This document shows, piece by piece, positions 1 to 8,822 of a stretch of DNA of 64,000 nt. The number at the start of each line of letters is the position of its first letter. Position 1 is the stretch's first letter. The notes beneath the pieces are model-generated. The model was not told where the DNA came from. It ran no database searches and saw only the letters and a list, made by a program, of their open reading frames with translations. The stretch comes from Zhongshania sp. R06B22 (GTDB lineage Bacteria > Pseudomonadota > Gammaproteobacteria > Pseudomonadales > Spongiibacteraceae): assembly GCF_040892595.1 (NCBI RefSeq), contig NZ_JBFRYB010000001.1:2294001-2358000 (forward strand), in the 5' to 3' direction. The position numbers were made by a program, and so were the translations under genes.

Positions 1-1792
1 GCGGATCCCAGCTAACCGTCATTACCTCCATATCGGCTTTGCCATGCAGGGCCAGTGCAAAATAATAAAGTAAGAATTCAAACGCCAGTGCACCTGCGCT
101 ATCGGTGGTGTATTGGCCGTCCCAGACAGCCAAACATTGATACGCTGCACTGTTGTCATTGCCTGCAAGTGCCAGCATCGCGTTTCTCAGCTCAATTCCG
201 GTGTCGCTTTTAACATCTGTCATTAGAGCGGTTAGTAGCTGTTTGTCGATGCGCTCTGCGGCGCTAAGCTCAGCTTTAAGGCGCTCGACTCTGTCGTCAG
301 GGGAAAAGAAGCAACTCACCAAGACATCTGCACCCACTTCGGGCTTATTATTGGCCGAGGCTACAAAACCTTCCTCCGGATTGTAGCGCGTCGGCAGCCT
401 GCTGCTATCGAGCATGTCATCCCAGTGCCGGTGGTCGTCAACCGCAAGTACTACGTCATTCGGTCTTTCACTGGGGCGCTTCGGCAGTCTTGCCGCCATA
501 ACTTGGCCGATATTTCCGTCTTTATCAGCATAAACCATGTTCTGACCAGCAACGGCAAACTCTTTTAATGCTATTTGGAACTCAGAGAAATTATTAGAAC
601 GCGCTGCATTGAGCATTGCCGAGATCTCGCCGCTCACTTGGTGGCCCACCCAACGGAATGCATATTTATCAGCTGTAGGACTAGACTTAGAATCGCCGAA
701 CATCGGCGCGTCAGTTATCAGGGGTCCGTAGTCCGAGTCTCTTAATAGAACTTCCCTATCTAGACCCCATCGGGTTGTAATACGTTCTTTACGGCTTATA
801 AAGCTATTTTGTGGCTGCTCAGACACGTCGAATAAATCACTAGACGCGGCGTGCATGGAAGTTCCCCCCCATGCAATATGATTGCCACGACCAACCATCA
901 CTGCTGGTAGGCCGGGCAACATATAACCCACGGTTTTCAACGTTGGGCAATGTAGTCCCCCCAACATCCAAAAGCTGGGTAGCACCATTGGCAAATGCGG
1001 GTCACCGCTAAGCATGGCACTGCCACTCGCGGATTTATCGCGGTGAATAGCAAGGGCATTTGAACCGCCGGGCTTGCCAAATAGACCGCTTAGCCATTCC
1101 AAAGCTTGAGCATTATTGATAACGTCGCCTGGCGGTAGTGGCGGTCCGCCACCGAAGTTCATCAAATGTTGCCACAGTGCTGACCAGTCCTTGCGCTTGC
1201 GCAAGGGCAGAAGTTTCGGCCACATACCCCAGGTAAAATCGGCGCAATTTAAACGTGCAAGTGTTAGTAGGTCATAGACAGTCCAGGGAGTCGGCTGCAC
1301 ATTGAGGATTTGGAACTCCTCTGGCCACAGCGCTTTGTGAGCAACAAGATTATCGACCACATAATTTATGCCGTCGGTGTAGCCTTGCATCCATTGCTGG
1401 GTGCTTTCAGGCATGGCCTCGTAACTCTCCTTGCTGGTTCTTCCTAGGTCGAGAACCCGCAGAGTATGATCAATATTGTTGGCAATTGGCCCAAGCAATT
1501 CCGACACCCGACCTTGACTCACATACTTGAGAAATTCGATTTGTCCCAGACGTAGATGTGCGTGAGTCACCCCAAGTCCGACCGCGAGATCCCGTTCGTT
1601 TTTAGCTTCAATAAAGGGAATTAAATACTTGTTCCAATGAATTTTAATCGCGTCAGTCAGTGGTGCCTTATTTAGGGGGAGCGCATCAATCCGCTGCCTG
1701 ACGGTGTATTTAAGACGCGGGGTGAAAATATGGCCAATGGTTACTCGGCCTAGCAGGCTTATTATTCCGGGCAGGTCTGTAAGGCGGGGCAT
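1..1792 (-). CDS. Penicillin acylase family protein (N-terminal nucleophile amidase), 3' end outside window
   Basis: The open frame runs from ATG at 1792 to the left edge with no stop, about 597 codons, so the C-terminus is missing. An AGGA six bases upstream of the ATG supports this start. Family members are made as one chain and cut before a serine that becomes the N-terminal nucleophile; that site is visible as GGSNA, with the Ser at residue 244 (codon 1061-1063). An alpha-chain-like region precedes it and a long beta-chain region follows. Substrates in the family range from beta-lactam side chains to acyl-homoserine lactones and cannot be read from sequence. I see no convincing signal peptide, although many relatives are periplasmic. 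It is divergent from the copper genes. Confidence 0.85.
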   Translation of the reverse strand, partial: MPRLTDLPGIISLLGRVTIGHIFTPRLKYTVRQRIDALPLNKAPLTDAIKIHWNKYLIPFIEAKNERDLAVGLGVTHAHLRLGQIEFLKYVSQGRVSELLGPIANNIDHTLRVLDLGRTSKESYEAMPESTQQWMQGYTDGINYVVDNLVAHKALWPEEFQILNVQPTPWTVYDLLTLARLNCADFTWGMWPKLLPLRKRKDWSALWQHLMNFGGGPPLPPGDVINNAQALEWLSGLFGKPGGSNALAIHRDKSASGSAMLSGDPHLPMVLPSFWMLGGLHCPTLKTVGYMLPGLPAVMVGRGNHIAWGGTSMHAASSDLFDVSEQPQNSFISRKERITTRWGLDREVLLRDSDYGPLITDAPMFGDSKSSPTADKYAFRWVGHQVSGEISAMLNAARSNNFSEFQIALKEFAVAGQNMVYADKDGNIGQVMAARLPKRPSERPNDVVLAVDDHRHWDDMLDSSRLPTRYNPEEGFVASANNKPEVGADVLVSCFFSPDDRVERLKAELSAAERIDKQLLTALMTDVKSDTGIELRNAMLALAGNDNSAAYQCLAVWDGQYTTDSAGALAFEFLLYYFALALHGKADMEVMTVSWDP

Positions 1793-1803
1793 TAACAATC
1801 CTA

Positions 1804-1815
1804 GTATTTAAATAC
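1804..1815. repeat. 12-bp palindrome GTATTTAAATAC
   Basis: Perfect inverted repeat just upstream of the acylase start and next to its ribosome-binding site. It shares the core TATTTAAATA with the palindrome at 1909-1920. The centres lie 105 bp apart, close to ten helical turns, so a paired operator is possible; AT-rich chance occurrence is the alternative. Confidence 0.45.
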
Positions 1816-1908
1816 GATGGCGCTTTACTTTAGCAGAGCACTTTATTCGGTAAAGCAAGGTGTCCTCTAAATGTGACGTATTGCCTAATATGCTTGCTGG
1901 CTAGATTA

Positions 1909-1920
1909 TTATTTAAATAA
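1909..1920. repeat. 12-bp palindrome TTATTTAAATAA
   Basis: Second perfect palindrome with the TATTTAAATA core in the acylase/copA gap, 105 bp centre to centre from the first. The binding protein, if any, is unknown. Confidence 0.4.
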
Positions 1921-2071
1921 TTGCACAATTCTGGCGCACCCTTGCGCGCTCTTTTGCACTATTTACTTGCAAATAACGGCTGTTTTTTTATTAGGGTCCT
2001 GAGCTTAATGTGCACTCGGATCGTCATCGATTGGCGTCGTAAAACAGTATTTGTTACATATCCATTGACGC

Positions 2072-2102
2072 TTGACCCTCCTACTGTTGGAGGCATTACT
2101 TT
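2072..2102 (+). promoter_or_regulatory. CueR-type MerR-family promoter of copA
   Basis: A -35 box TTGACC (2072-2077) and a -10 box TACTTT (2097-2102) are separated by 19 bp, the overlong spacer typical of MerR-family promoters. Between them lies the dyad CCTCC-7-GGAGG (2077-2093), matching the layout of the Escherichia coli copA promoter. Known mechanism: CueR bound to Cu(I) untwists the spacer so RNA polymerase can engage. The cognate regulator is probably the CueR encoded at 4727. Confidence 0.85.
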
Positions 2103-2143
2103 ATCGAGCATAGAATCTTTACGCGTTTATGGAGCAAAAGACC

Positions 2144-4627
2144 ATGACCAGTGACAAGCCCGTAATCAATAAAAAGCCAGTGCTAAGTGAAAATACATCG
2201 ACAACACGTTATGAGCTGCCTATTGAGGGCATGACGTGCGCCTCATGCGCGGGCCGAATTGAAAAATTACTAAGTGGTTTAAGCGGTGTAAATTCGGTGC
2301 AAGTAAATTTGGCCACAGATTCTGTGCATATCGAGTTATCTGATGATGTAGCAATAAATACGGTCTGCGCTGCCATTGATAACTCTGGCTACTCTGTAGC
2401 AGAGGAGGCGTTTCAATTAAATATCAGTGGTATGAGCTGTGCTTCGTGTGTCGGGCGTATCGAAAAAGCGCTGAATAAACTTAGCGGGGTCCGCGCCGTG
2501 AGTGTCAATTTAGCCACTGAATCAGCGCATATAAGTGCGATCAAAAACTACCTTAAGGTCTCACAGCTTATCGCTGCAATTAAAGACGCTGGATACTCTG
2601 CCAGCGCAGCGGGTGCAAATCAGACTGATATAGATGCTTCGCTGCACTCGTCGCAAGGCGAAGCCAAGACCAAAACCAAGACAAGTAAAGAAAGTCGACA
2701 TTTAATGATTGCTGTAGCGCTGTCGGCGCCCATGCTCCTGGGAATGATCTTTTCGGTGTTTGGATTAGATCTTATGCCACCGCCCTGGCTGCAATTCATG
2801 CTCGCCACACCCATACAATTTTGGTTGGGCGCGCGCTTTTATCGCGCGGCGTGGTTCGCTCTAAAGGCCCGCACCGGCAATATGGATTTACTCGTCGCAA
2901 TGGGTACCAGCGCTAGTTATGGCTTGAGCGTCTTTGAGTTATTCTCGCAATATTTGAGTCAAGAAACCCAGCAGGCGATGGGTCACTACTATTTTGAAGC
3001 CTCAGCCGTGGTGATTACCCTAGTGCTTCTGGGTAAATGGCTTGAGCGTCGGGCCAAGCATCAAACCACCGCTGCCATTCAGGCATTACAGGCTTTGCGG
3101 CCAGCAGTGGCAAGGGTTAGGACGAACAATAAAGATAGTGATGTCGCCATCGAAGCCATCCGTGCGGGCGATATTGTGGTGGTGAAACCGGGAGAGCGTA
3201 TTCCCGTGGATGGCAGCATCATTGAAGGGAGTGGTCATTTAGATGAATCGATGATTACCGGGGAAAGTATGCCGACATACAAGTCTGTCGGCGATACCGT
3301 TGTCGGCGGCGTCATCAACACCGACGCCCTACTATTAATAAAAACCACTGCCGTGGGAACAGAAACCACGCTGGCTCGTATCATTCGCTTGGTTGAAAGT
3401 GCGCAAGCCGCCAAGGCGCCGGTGCAACGTCTAGTCGATAAAGTCAGTATGGTATTTGTACCCGTGGTGATAGCGATTGCCATAGCCACTGTGGTGGGCT
3501 GGTACCTGCATAACGGTGATTTACAGGGTGCAATTATTAATGCGGTGGCGGTACTTGTTATTGCCTGTCCCTGCGCGCTTGGGCTTGCCACACCCGCCGC
3601 CATTATGACCGGAACTGGTGTGGCAGCTCGCCACGGCATCTTAATCAAAGACGCTCAAGCCCTCGAGATTGCTCATAACATCACCACTGTGGTGTTTGAT
3701 AAAACCGGCACCCTGACTGTGGGTAAACCAAGTTTGCTCGAGTATATTGCCTGCGATAATGACAGCAATCACTTACTCGCCATGGCCGCGTCCGTGCAGC
3801 AAGGTAGTGATCATCCCTTGGCCCAAGCGGTACTAAATCAAGCAAAAGACCGGCAAATCTCGGTAATAGAGGCTAGCGAGCTAAAAACCTTGGCCGGACG
3901 CGGTGTATCTGCAACAGTCCAAGGAAGGCTCTTATTACTGGGGAATACCCGTCTAATGCGAGAATCGGGGGTTTCCCTAGCGTCTTTAGAGCAGCAAGCA
4001 CAAGATCTAGAAAATGACGGCAATACTATTTCTTGGCTAGCAGAGACAGGGGATGCTCTGAGCTTGATTGGCCTGCTGGCATTTGGGGATGAGATAAAAC
4101 CGTCGGCCAAATCTGCCATCGAGCGCCTCCAAAATAAGGGTATAAAAACCGTGATGATTACCGGCGACAATGCCGGCAGCGCGCGCGCCGTTGCAGCAAA
4201 ATTGGGCCTGCAAGATTACATTGCCAATGTGCTCCCAGACGGTAAGGCAGAAGAAATTCGCAAATTACGCAGCGAAAATAATATTGTCGCCATGGTGGGC
4301 GACGGTATTAATGATGCCCCTGCCCTCGCGGCGGCTGATGTTGGTATTGCCATGGCTACTGGCACCGACGTGGCTATGCATACAGCAGGTATTACCCTTA
4401 TGCGCGGTGATCCTGATTTAATTGCCGATGCGATTGATATTTCTAGACGCAGTTATCAAAAAATACGCCAAAATTTGTTTTGGGCCTTCATCTATAACTT
4501 ATTGGGTATCCCCTTAGCCGCGAGTGGTTTGCTAAGTCCGGTAGTCGCCGGCGCCGCAATGGCGTTTAGCAGTGTCAGCGTCATCAGCAATGCTCTATTG
4601 TTAAAACGTTGGAAGCCCAAAGCATAG
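2144..4627 (+). CDS. copA: Cu(I)-translocating P-type ATPase CopA
   Basis: Exports Cu(I) from cytoplasm to periplasm using ATP. Two N-terminal heavy-metal-binding domains carry CASC sites (Cys32/Cys35 and Cys99/Cys102). These are followed by membrane helices, the P1B-1 transport motif CPC at 475-477, the phosphorylated Asp519 in DKTGTLT, and the hinge GDGINDAP at 719-726. At 827 residues it is full length. I chose ATG 2144 because GGAG sits nine bases upstream; an in-frame ATG at 2129 would add five residues but lacks a ribosome site. It is expressed from the CueR-type promoter just upstream, and the regulator gene follows 99 bp downstream. Inner-membrane protein. Confidence 0.97.
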   Translation: MTSDKPVINKKPVLSENTSTTRYELPIEGMTCASCAGRIEKLLSGLSGVNSVQVNLATDSVHIELSDDVAINTVCAAIDNSGYSVAEEAFQLNISGMSCASCVGRIEKALNKLSGVRAVSVNLATESAHISAIKNYLKVSQLIAAIKDAGYSASAAGANQTDIDASLHSSQGEAKTKTKTSKESRHLMIAVALSAPMLLGMIFSVFGLDLMPPPWLQFMLATPIQFWLGARFYRAAWFALKARTGNMDLLVAMGTSASYGLSVFELFSQYLSQETQQAMGHYYFEASAVVITLVLLGKWLERRAKHQTTAAIQALQALRPAVARVRTNNKDSDVAIEAIRAGDIVVVKPGERIPVDGSIIEGSGHLDESMITGESMPTYKSVGDTVVGGVINTDALLLIKTTAVGTETTLARIIRLVESAQAAKAPVQRLVDKVSMVFVPVVIAIAIATVVGWYLHNGDLQGAIINAVAVLVIACPCALGLATPAAIMTGTGVAARHGILIKDAQALEIAHNITTVVFDKTGTLTVGKPSLLEYIACDNDSNHLLAMAASVQQGSDHPLAQAVLNQAKDRQISVIEASELKTLAGRGVSATVQGRLLLLGNTRLMRESGVSLASLEQQAQDLENDGNTISWLAETGDALSLIGLLAFGDEIKPSAKSAIERLQNKGIKTVMITGDNAGSARAVAAKLGLQDYIANVLPDGKAEEIRKLRSENNIVAMVGDGINDAPALAAADVGIAMATGTDVAMHTAGITLMRGDPDLIADAIDISRRSYQKIRQNLFWAFIYNLLGIPLAASGLLSPVVAGAAMAFSSVSVISNALLLKRWKPKA

Positions 4628-4726
4628 GCTAGGACGTATAGAACATTGGAGGGCTAGGCGAGGTAGACTAATGCCGGCACAAAAAACAAGGCAACTAGAA
4701 AGAAAGACAGAAAAACTGGAGAGAAA

Positions 4727-5134
4727 ATGAACATCGGTGAGGCGGCAAAGGCCAGCGGCATCTCAGTTAAAATGATTCGGCATTACGAATCATTGGGCCT
4801 AATTAAGGAAGCAGCGCGCACATCGGCAGGATACCGACTGTATTCTGCAAGCGATGTGCATAACCTAAGTTTTATAAAAAGTGCCCGGTCCCTAGGGTTT
4901 TCACTCGCGCAAATCCAGCAGCTGCTATCGCTGTGGCTTGACCGGGATCGCGCTAGTTCCGACGTTAAAGCACTAGCAATGGAACATATTGAAGAGCTGG
5001 ATAGCAAAATAAGTGAACTGAGTACAATGCGAAATTTATTGGCGGATCTCGCATCAAATTGTCACGGCGATAGCCGCGCTGACTGCCCTATTTTGTCTGG
5101 TTTGGAAAAAGACTCCAACTGTAAAGGCCATTAA
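4727..5134 (+). CDS. cueR: Cu(I)-responsive MerR-family regulator CueR
   Basis: Transcriptional activator of copper export genes. The N-terminal winged helix-turn-helix (MNIGEAAKASGISVKMIRHY) is typical of MerR proteins, followed by the dimerisation helix. The metal loop has Cys112 and Cys120, the same numbering as E. coli CueR, and Ser77, the residue that goes with monovalent-ion (Cu/Ag) sensing. A short Cys/His tail (NCKGH) ends the 135-residue chain. GGAG lies just upstream of the start. It sits directly downstream of copA, whose promoter has the matching operator. Confidence 0.95.
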   Translation: MNIGEAAKASGISVKMIRHYESLGLIKEAARTSAGYRLYSASDVHNLSFIKSARSLGFSLAQIQQLLSLWLDRDRASSDVKALAMEHIEELDSKISELSTMRNLLADLASNCHGDSRADCPILSGLEKDSNCKGH

Positions 5135-5142
5135 TTGTCGCG

Positions 5143-5610
5143 ATGAACATTACGATTAGTGTGAGCAAGAAAATAAGATACTGGGTTTTGCTGATGTTTT
5201 TCAGTAAGCTCGCCGTCGCTGCCATTAATCCCATCGCTATAAGCAGCGGTACGCCATCGCTGTTCTCGCAGTTGTCGGCCCCGCAGCATAAACACCCTGT
5301 GGCGGCCTCAACAAGTATGGATCGTTGGCAGACTTCAGAGATTCCGGATGCCGGGGCTCAGACCGCTGAGATAAGCCCGGCCGATAACAGCGAACATCGC
5401 GCCGCGCAGTGCGATTGGGCCACCGGGCATTGTCATGCAGCAGCCATACCCCCGGAGAATTATGACCGCAGTAGCAATAGCCCCCAGAGAGCGCGCAATG
5501 ACTTGCAGCCTAGTACAAGCACCGCAGCAGTTTTTGCCTTATTTCGTCCACCGATTTACGCAAAGCTAGGTTTTTTGCGCCGGTCATTTGGCTTATTGCC
5601 GCTCGCTTAA
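5143..5610 (+). CDS. Small exported Cys/His-containing protein of the copper cluster, function unknown
   Basis: Begins 8 bp after the cueR stop. The 155-residue product has a signal-peptide-like start: basic KKIRYW, hydrophobic VLLMFF, then a small-residue site near AVAA at about residue 27. A polar low-complexity middle follows, then a CDWATGHCH motif near residues 90-98 and an RPPI near residue 139. I do not recognise a domain. Short exported proteins with a C/H cluster and a terminal RPP motif are often found beside heavy-metal efflux genes, so a periplasmic metal-related role is a reasonable inference from position and the C/H cluster only. The ribosome site is weak, and translational coupling to cueR is possible. 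Confidence 0.6.
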   Translation: MNITISVSKKIRYWVLLMFFSKLAVAAINPIAISSGTPSLFSQLSAPQHKHPVAASTSMDRWQTSEIPDAGAQTAEISPADNSEHRAAQCDWATGHCHAAAIPPENYDRSSNSPQRARNDLQPSTSTAAVFALFRPPIYAKLGFLRRSFGLLPLA

Positions 5611-5731
5611 GGTTGTAATACCTCAATTGATCAGGTCGTTGTGACGTCGTTATTCAAGATTCCGGCTCTGTCCCTTAAGCTTAGCAATACACGAGTCGGA
5701 TACCGATAGAGAATTTGATCAGGACACCATT

Positions 5732-7636
5732 ATGAAAATCCCATCACCCGCCGGTTTAAACGATGCGGCCGGTAACACCGGCATATCACGTCGACGTTTT
5801 GTGCAAGGTGCCACCAGTGCTGGTGCGCTTATCGGCCTTAGTGGCGCGCCTTTAAGTTTCGCCAACAGTTTTGGCGCTGCAAACATGCCGGTAATGAAGT
5901 CTCCCGATGTCCTCACGGGGAATCACTTTGAATTAAATATTGGCTATCAAACCGTAAATTTCACTGGCCATGAGCGTCTGGCAACAACCGTGAATGGCAG
6001 TCTCCCGGGACCTATTTTGCACTGGAAAGAAGGCGAAGATATTTCCCTGCGGGTACACAATCACCTGCATCACGACAGCTCTATACATTGGCACGGCATG
6101 ATTTTACCCACCGGCATGGACGGCGTACCGGGGATGAGTTTCGCAGGTATCAAGCCCGGTGAATATTTTGATTACGCCTTTAAAGTGCAGCAAAACGGCA
6201 CGTATTGGTACCACAGTCATTCAGGTTTTCAGGAACAGACCGGCGTTTATGGGGCAATAGTGATTGAGCCTGCGAACCCCGATCCGGTCAGCGCAGATCG
6301 CGACTATGTGGTGCAACTGTCTGACTGGTCAGACCAACAAGCAGAGGACATTTACACCACCCTTAAACAACGCGGTGATTACTATAATTTTCGGCAGCGC
6401 ACGGTAGGTGATCTGTGGCGGGACATCAAAGAAAAAGGCGTGGCACGCAGCTGGGCAGAACGCGGTATGTGGAATCAAATGCGCATGCATCAGTCCGATA
6501 TCGCCGACGTGACTGGCCACACCTACACCTACTTAATGAACGGCAGTACCCCAGAGCAAGGCTGGAACGGTCTCTTTAACCGTGGTGAAAAAGTGCGTTT
6601 ACGGTTTATTAACGCCTCCGCCATGACCATTTTTGATGTCCGTATTCCCGGTCTAAAGATGACCGTGGTGGCGGCAGATGGTCAAAATATTCAAGCGGTC
6701 AGTGTTGATGACTTTCGTATCGGCGTGGCGGAAACCTATGATGTGATTGTCACGCCAAGCGATGACAGCGCTTACTGCGTATTTGCTCAAAGCATCGATC
6801 GCAGCGGGTTTTGCCGGGGTAATCTCAGCCCTAACCCAGAATGGCAGGCCGAGCTACCCAAGATGGATCACGCTCCCCTGCTCGCCCATCGCGACATGGG
6901 TATGGCCATGAACATGAATATGAGCATGGACACGTCCACAGGCACAGGCACAGGCATGGCGGGAATGCACGCCATGCATAATATGGGCTCAATGAAAGGC
7001 ATGGATCATAGCGGCCACAACATGGCGGCTATGAGTGACGATCCGGGTATGCAAGACAAGCCCGGCCCCGCTGGAATGGGAAGTCAGCGCGGCATCACTC
7101 ACAACAAAACTGAATTTGGCCCACATGTGGATATGCGTTCTGAATCGCCAATGAACGGCCTAGATGATCCGGGTATCGGCTTGCGTGAGCACCAACAACG
7201 TTATGGTCGGCGGGTGCTGCGCTATGGAGACTTGCGCAATCTTTATGAAACCGAAGATCGCCGTGATCCTGAACGCGAAATTCAGCTGCATCTAACTGGC
7301 AATATGGAGCGCTATATGTGGTCCATGAACGGCATTCCCTTTGCCGACGCCAGCCCCTTGCAACTCAAATATGGTGAGCGCCTAAGGATTGTATTAGTGA
7401 ATGATTCAATGATGACCCACCCTATACATCTCCACGGTGTGTGGAGTGAATTAGAAACTGGTGATCCGCAATACATTCCTAAAAAGCACACGATATTAGT
7501 CCAGCCGGGTTCCAAAATTAGTTACTTGGTTACTGCCGATGCGCTAGGTCGCTGGGCCTATCACTGTCACCTGCTATACCACATGCCAGGTATGATGCGA
7601 GAAGTCCGCATCAGTGAAACCGGTACATTGTCATGA
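5732..7636 (+). CDS. Multicopper oxidase, copper resistance CopA/PcoA family, TAT-exported
   Basis: Periplasmic copper-resistance oxidase thought to oxidise Cu(I) and bind copper. Residues 19-23 (SRRRF) followed by a hydrophobic stretch form a twin-arginine signal. All four copper ligand motifs are present: HWHG 119-122, HSHS 161-164, HPIHLHG 563-569, and HCH 611-613 with H617 and the axial M622. A Met/His-rich segment at about 389-430 is typical of PcoA-type proteins; in it, three tandem ACAGGC units (6938-6955) encode Thr-Gly repeats. At 634 residues it is full length. AGGA seven bases upstream fixes the start. The gene overlaps copB by four bases (ATGA). This CopA is unrelated to the ATPase at 2144. 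Confidence 0.95.
   Translation: MKIPSPAGLNDAAGNTGISRRRFVQGATSAGALIGLSGAPLSFANSFGAANMPVMKSPDVLTGNHFELNIGYQTVNFTGHERLATTVNGSLPGPILHWKEGEDISLRVHNHLHHDSSIHWHGMILPTGMDGVPGMSFAGIKPGEYFDYAFKVQQNGTYWYHSHSGFQEQTGVYGAIVIEPANPDPVSADRDYVVQLSDWSDQQAEDIYTTLKQRGDYYNFRQRTVGDLWRDIKEKGVARSWAERGMWNQMRMHQSDIADVTGHTYTYLMNGSTPEQGWNGLFNRGEKVRLRFINASAMTIFDVRIPGLKMTVVAADGQNIQAVSVDDFRIGVAETYDVIVTPSDDSAYCVFAQSIDRSGFCRGNLSPNPEWQAELPKMDHAPLLAHRDMGMAMNMNMSMDTSTGTGTGMAGMHAMHNMGSMKGMDHSGHNMAAMSDDPGMQDKPGPAGMGSQRGITHNKTEFGPHVDMRSESPMNGLDDPGIGLREHQQRYGRRVLRYGDLRNLYETEDRRDPEREIQLHLTGNMERYMWSMNGIPFADASPLQLKYGERLRIVLVNDSMMTHPIHLHGVWSELETGDPQYIPKKHTILVQPGSKISYLVTADALGRWAYHCHLLYHMPGMMREVRISETGTLS
6938..6955 (+). repeat. Three tandem ACAGGC units in the oxidase gene
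   Basis: Eighteen bases made of three perfect 6-bp units inside the Met-rich segment, coding for three Thr-Gly pairs (residues 403-408). Unit loss or gain would keep the frame and change only linker length. Confidence 0.7.
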
Positions 7637-8349
7637 GTATCATTCGTATTTCTAGCGTCACTGCTGTGATACTCACTGCCTTCGCGCCCATGGCATGGAG
7701 CCATTCCGACGCAGATCCCGTGGTTAGCATGTTTGCGGCGAATCAGTTTGAATTACTTGCAGACGGACATGGTGTCGGAATCGGGTGGGATATCGACGCT
7801 TGGCTCGGTAGAGACCTTGAAAAGCTATGGATTAAAACCAGCGGCGACCATAGCCATAGCGCGGGCGCTCCCCAACGCAGCGAACTTGAGGTGTTGTATA
7901 GCAAAGGAATAGCAACATACTGGGACGTTCAAGCTGGTTGGCGGGGTGATTTCACAGATACCGAGGACCGACATTGGTTTGCACTGGGCCTGCAGGGCTT
8001 AGCGCCCTACTTCTTTGAAACTGCCTTAACATTTTATATTGGTGAACACGGCCAAACCGCATTGCGGATTAATATCGAATATGAGCTACTAATCACCCAA
8101 AAGCTGATCCTCACACCGGAGCTAGGCGCAAATATCTATGGTCGCAATGACCCACAAACCGAGACCGGCAGTGGTCTGGCGGATATCGAAACCGGACTGA
8201 GATTGCGCTATGAATTTACTCGGAAGTTCGCGCCTTATATTGGCGTGAGCTATCACAAGGAAAACGGCAAAACCGCTGACTACAAACGCAATGCTGGCAA
8301 ACACACAGAGGAATTGAGTTTGGTGACGGGTTTACGCTTTTGGTTTTAA
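7633..8349 (+). CDS. copB: Outer-membrane copper resistance protein CopB/PcoB
   Basis: Predicted outer-membrane beta-barrel that works with the PcoA-type oxidase in copper binding. It has a signal peptide ending near MAWS (residue 23), alternating aromatic/polar strands and a C-terminal Phe typical of outer-membrane insertion. The start codon overlaps the oxidase stop (ATGA), showing translational coupling. At 238 residues it is shorter than classical PcoB because the Met/His-rich N-terminal extension is missing; only a short DHSHS segment remains at about residue 72. Family assignment is firm; the exact copper role is known only for homologues. Confidence 0.92.
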   Translation: MSIIRISSVTAVILTAFAPMAWSHSDADPVVSMFAANQFELLADGHGVGIGWDIDAWLGRDLEKLWIKTSGDHSHSAGAPQRSELEVLYSKGIATYWDVQAGWRGDFTDTEDRHWFALGLQGLAPYFFETALTFYIGEHGQTALRINIEYELLITQKLILTPELGANIYGRNDPQTETGSGLADIETGLRLRYEFTRKFAPYIGVSYHKENGKTADYKRNAGKHTEELSLVTGLRFWF

Positions 8350-8822
8350 GCACCAACTACGTTGCCGAATACTTGTTCAACATCGTTGAGCTCAGGACTT
8401 AGTTTCTATGTGCAACTACAGGCTGTGAATTGTCAGCGTTCGAGTGGTCGCGCTTGGGTAAGCCCTGGGCCACTTTAATTTTTCTCATCGCGGACATTCT
8501 GCCCTTAACACGATACATTAACGGCTGATATTTTGGCCGTGAGTGGCTGGCGAGACTATTCAAAGTGCTTTGTTGTGTGCTCAATTGAAAATTAGTGGCT
8601 TCTAGAAACCTATTGGTCTGCATCGTCTAGGTTCCCGTAGATATCTTTTTTGCTAAGCAATTTATAAATGACAGGCTGCGAAGCCACACAAGTGGCTGAT
8701 CGCCGGTAGCAATATTGTGTTAGCAAAACGCTAGTTGGAATAGAAGAGCACTGCCTGTGATAAATGATCGCTAGCATAGCGAAGCGTAAGGCGCTGAATT
8801 AACGAGATTTGAGGACGTGGAA
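8350..8822. other. Intergenic region between copB and the RND adaptor gene
   Basis: 473 bp with no hairpin terminator or recognisable promoter that I can defend. A minus-strand frame at 8399-8623 (74 codons, basic) shows no family resemblance or convincing ribosome site. The only clear element is the GAGG at 8811-8814 serving the gene at 8823. Confidence 0.4.

Larger units (their letters stand above)
1793..2143. other. Divergent intergenic region between acylase and copA
   Basis: This 351-bp gap serves both divergent genes. It holds the CueR-type promoter of copA at 2072-2102 and two AT-rich perfect palindromes at 1804-1815 and 1909-1920. A TTG-initiated frame across 1921-2154 has no ribosome site or family resemblance and I do not regard it as a gene. 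Confidence 0.6.

Noticed and set aside
1921..2154. 77-codon TTG-initiated plus-strand frame ahead of copA
   Set aside because: It spans the CueR promoter and the copA start, has no ribosome site and no family resemblance.
3235..3648. 137-codon frame antisense to copA
   Set aside because: Shadow of the strongly biased copA coding sequence; low-complexity Ala/Thr product without a start signal.
8399..8623. 74-codon minus-strand frame, basic product
   Set aside because: No recognisable domain, weak start, and no conserved context; most likely chance.
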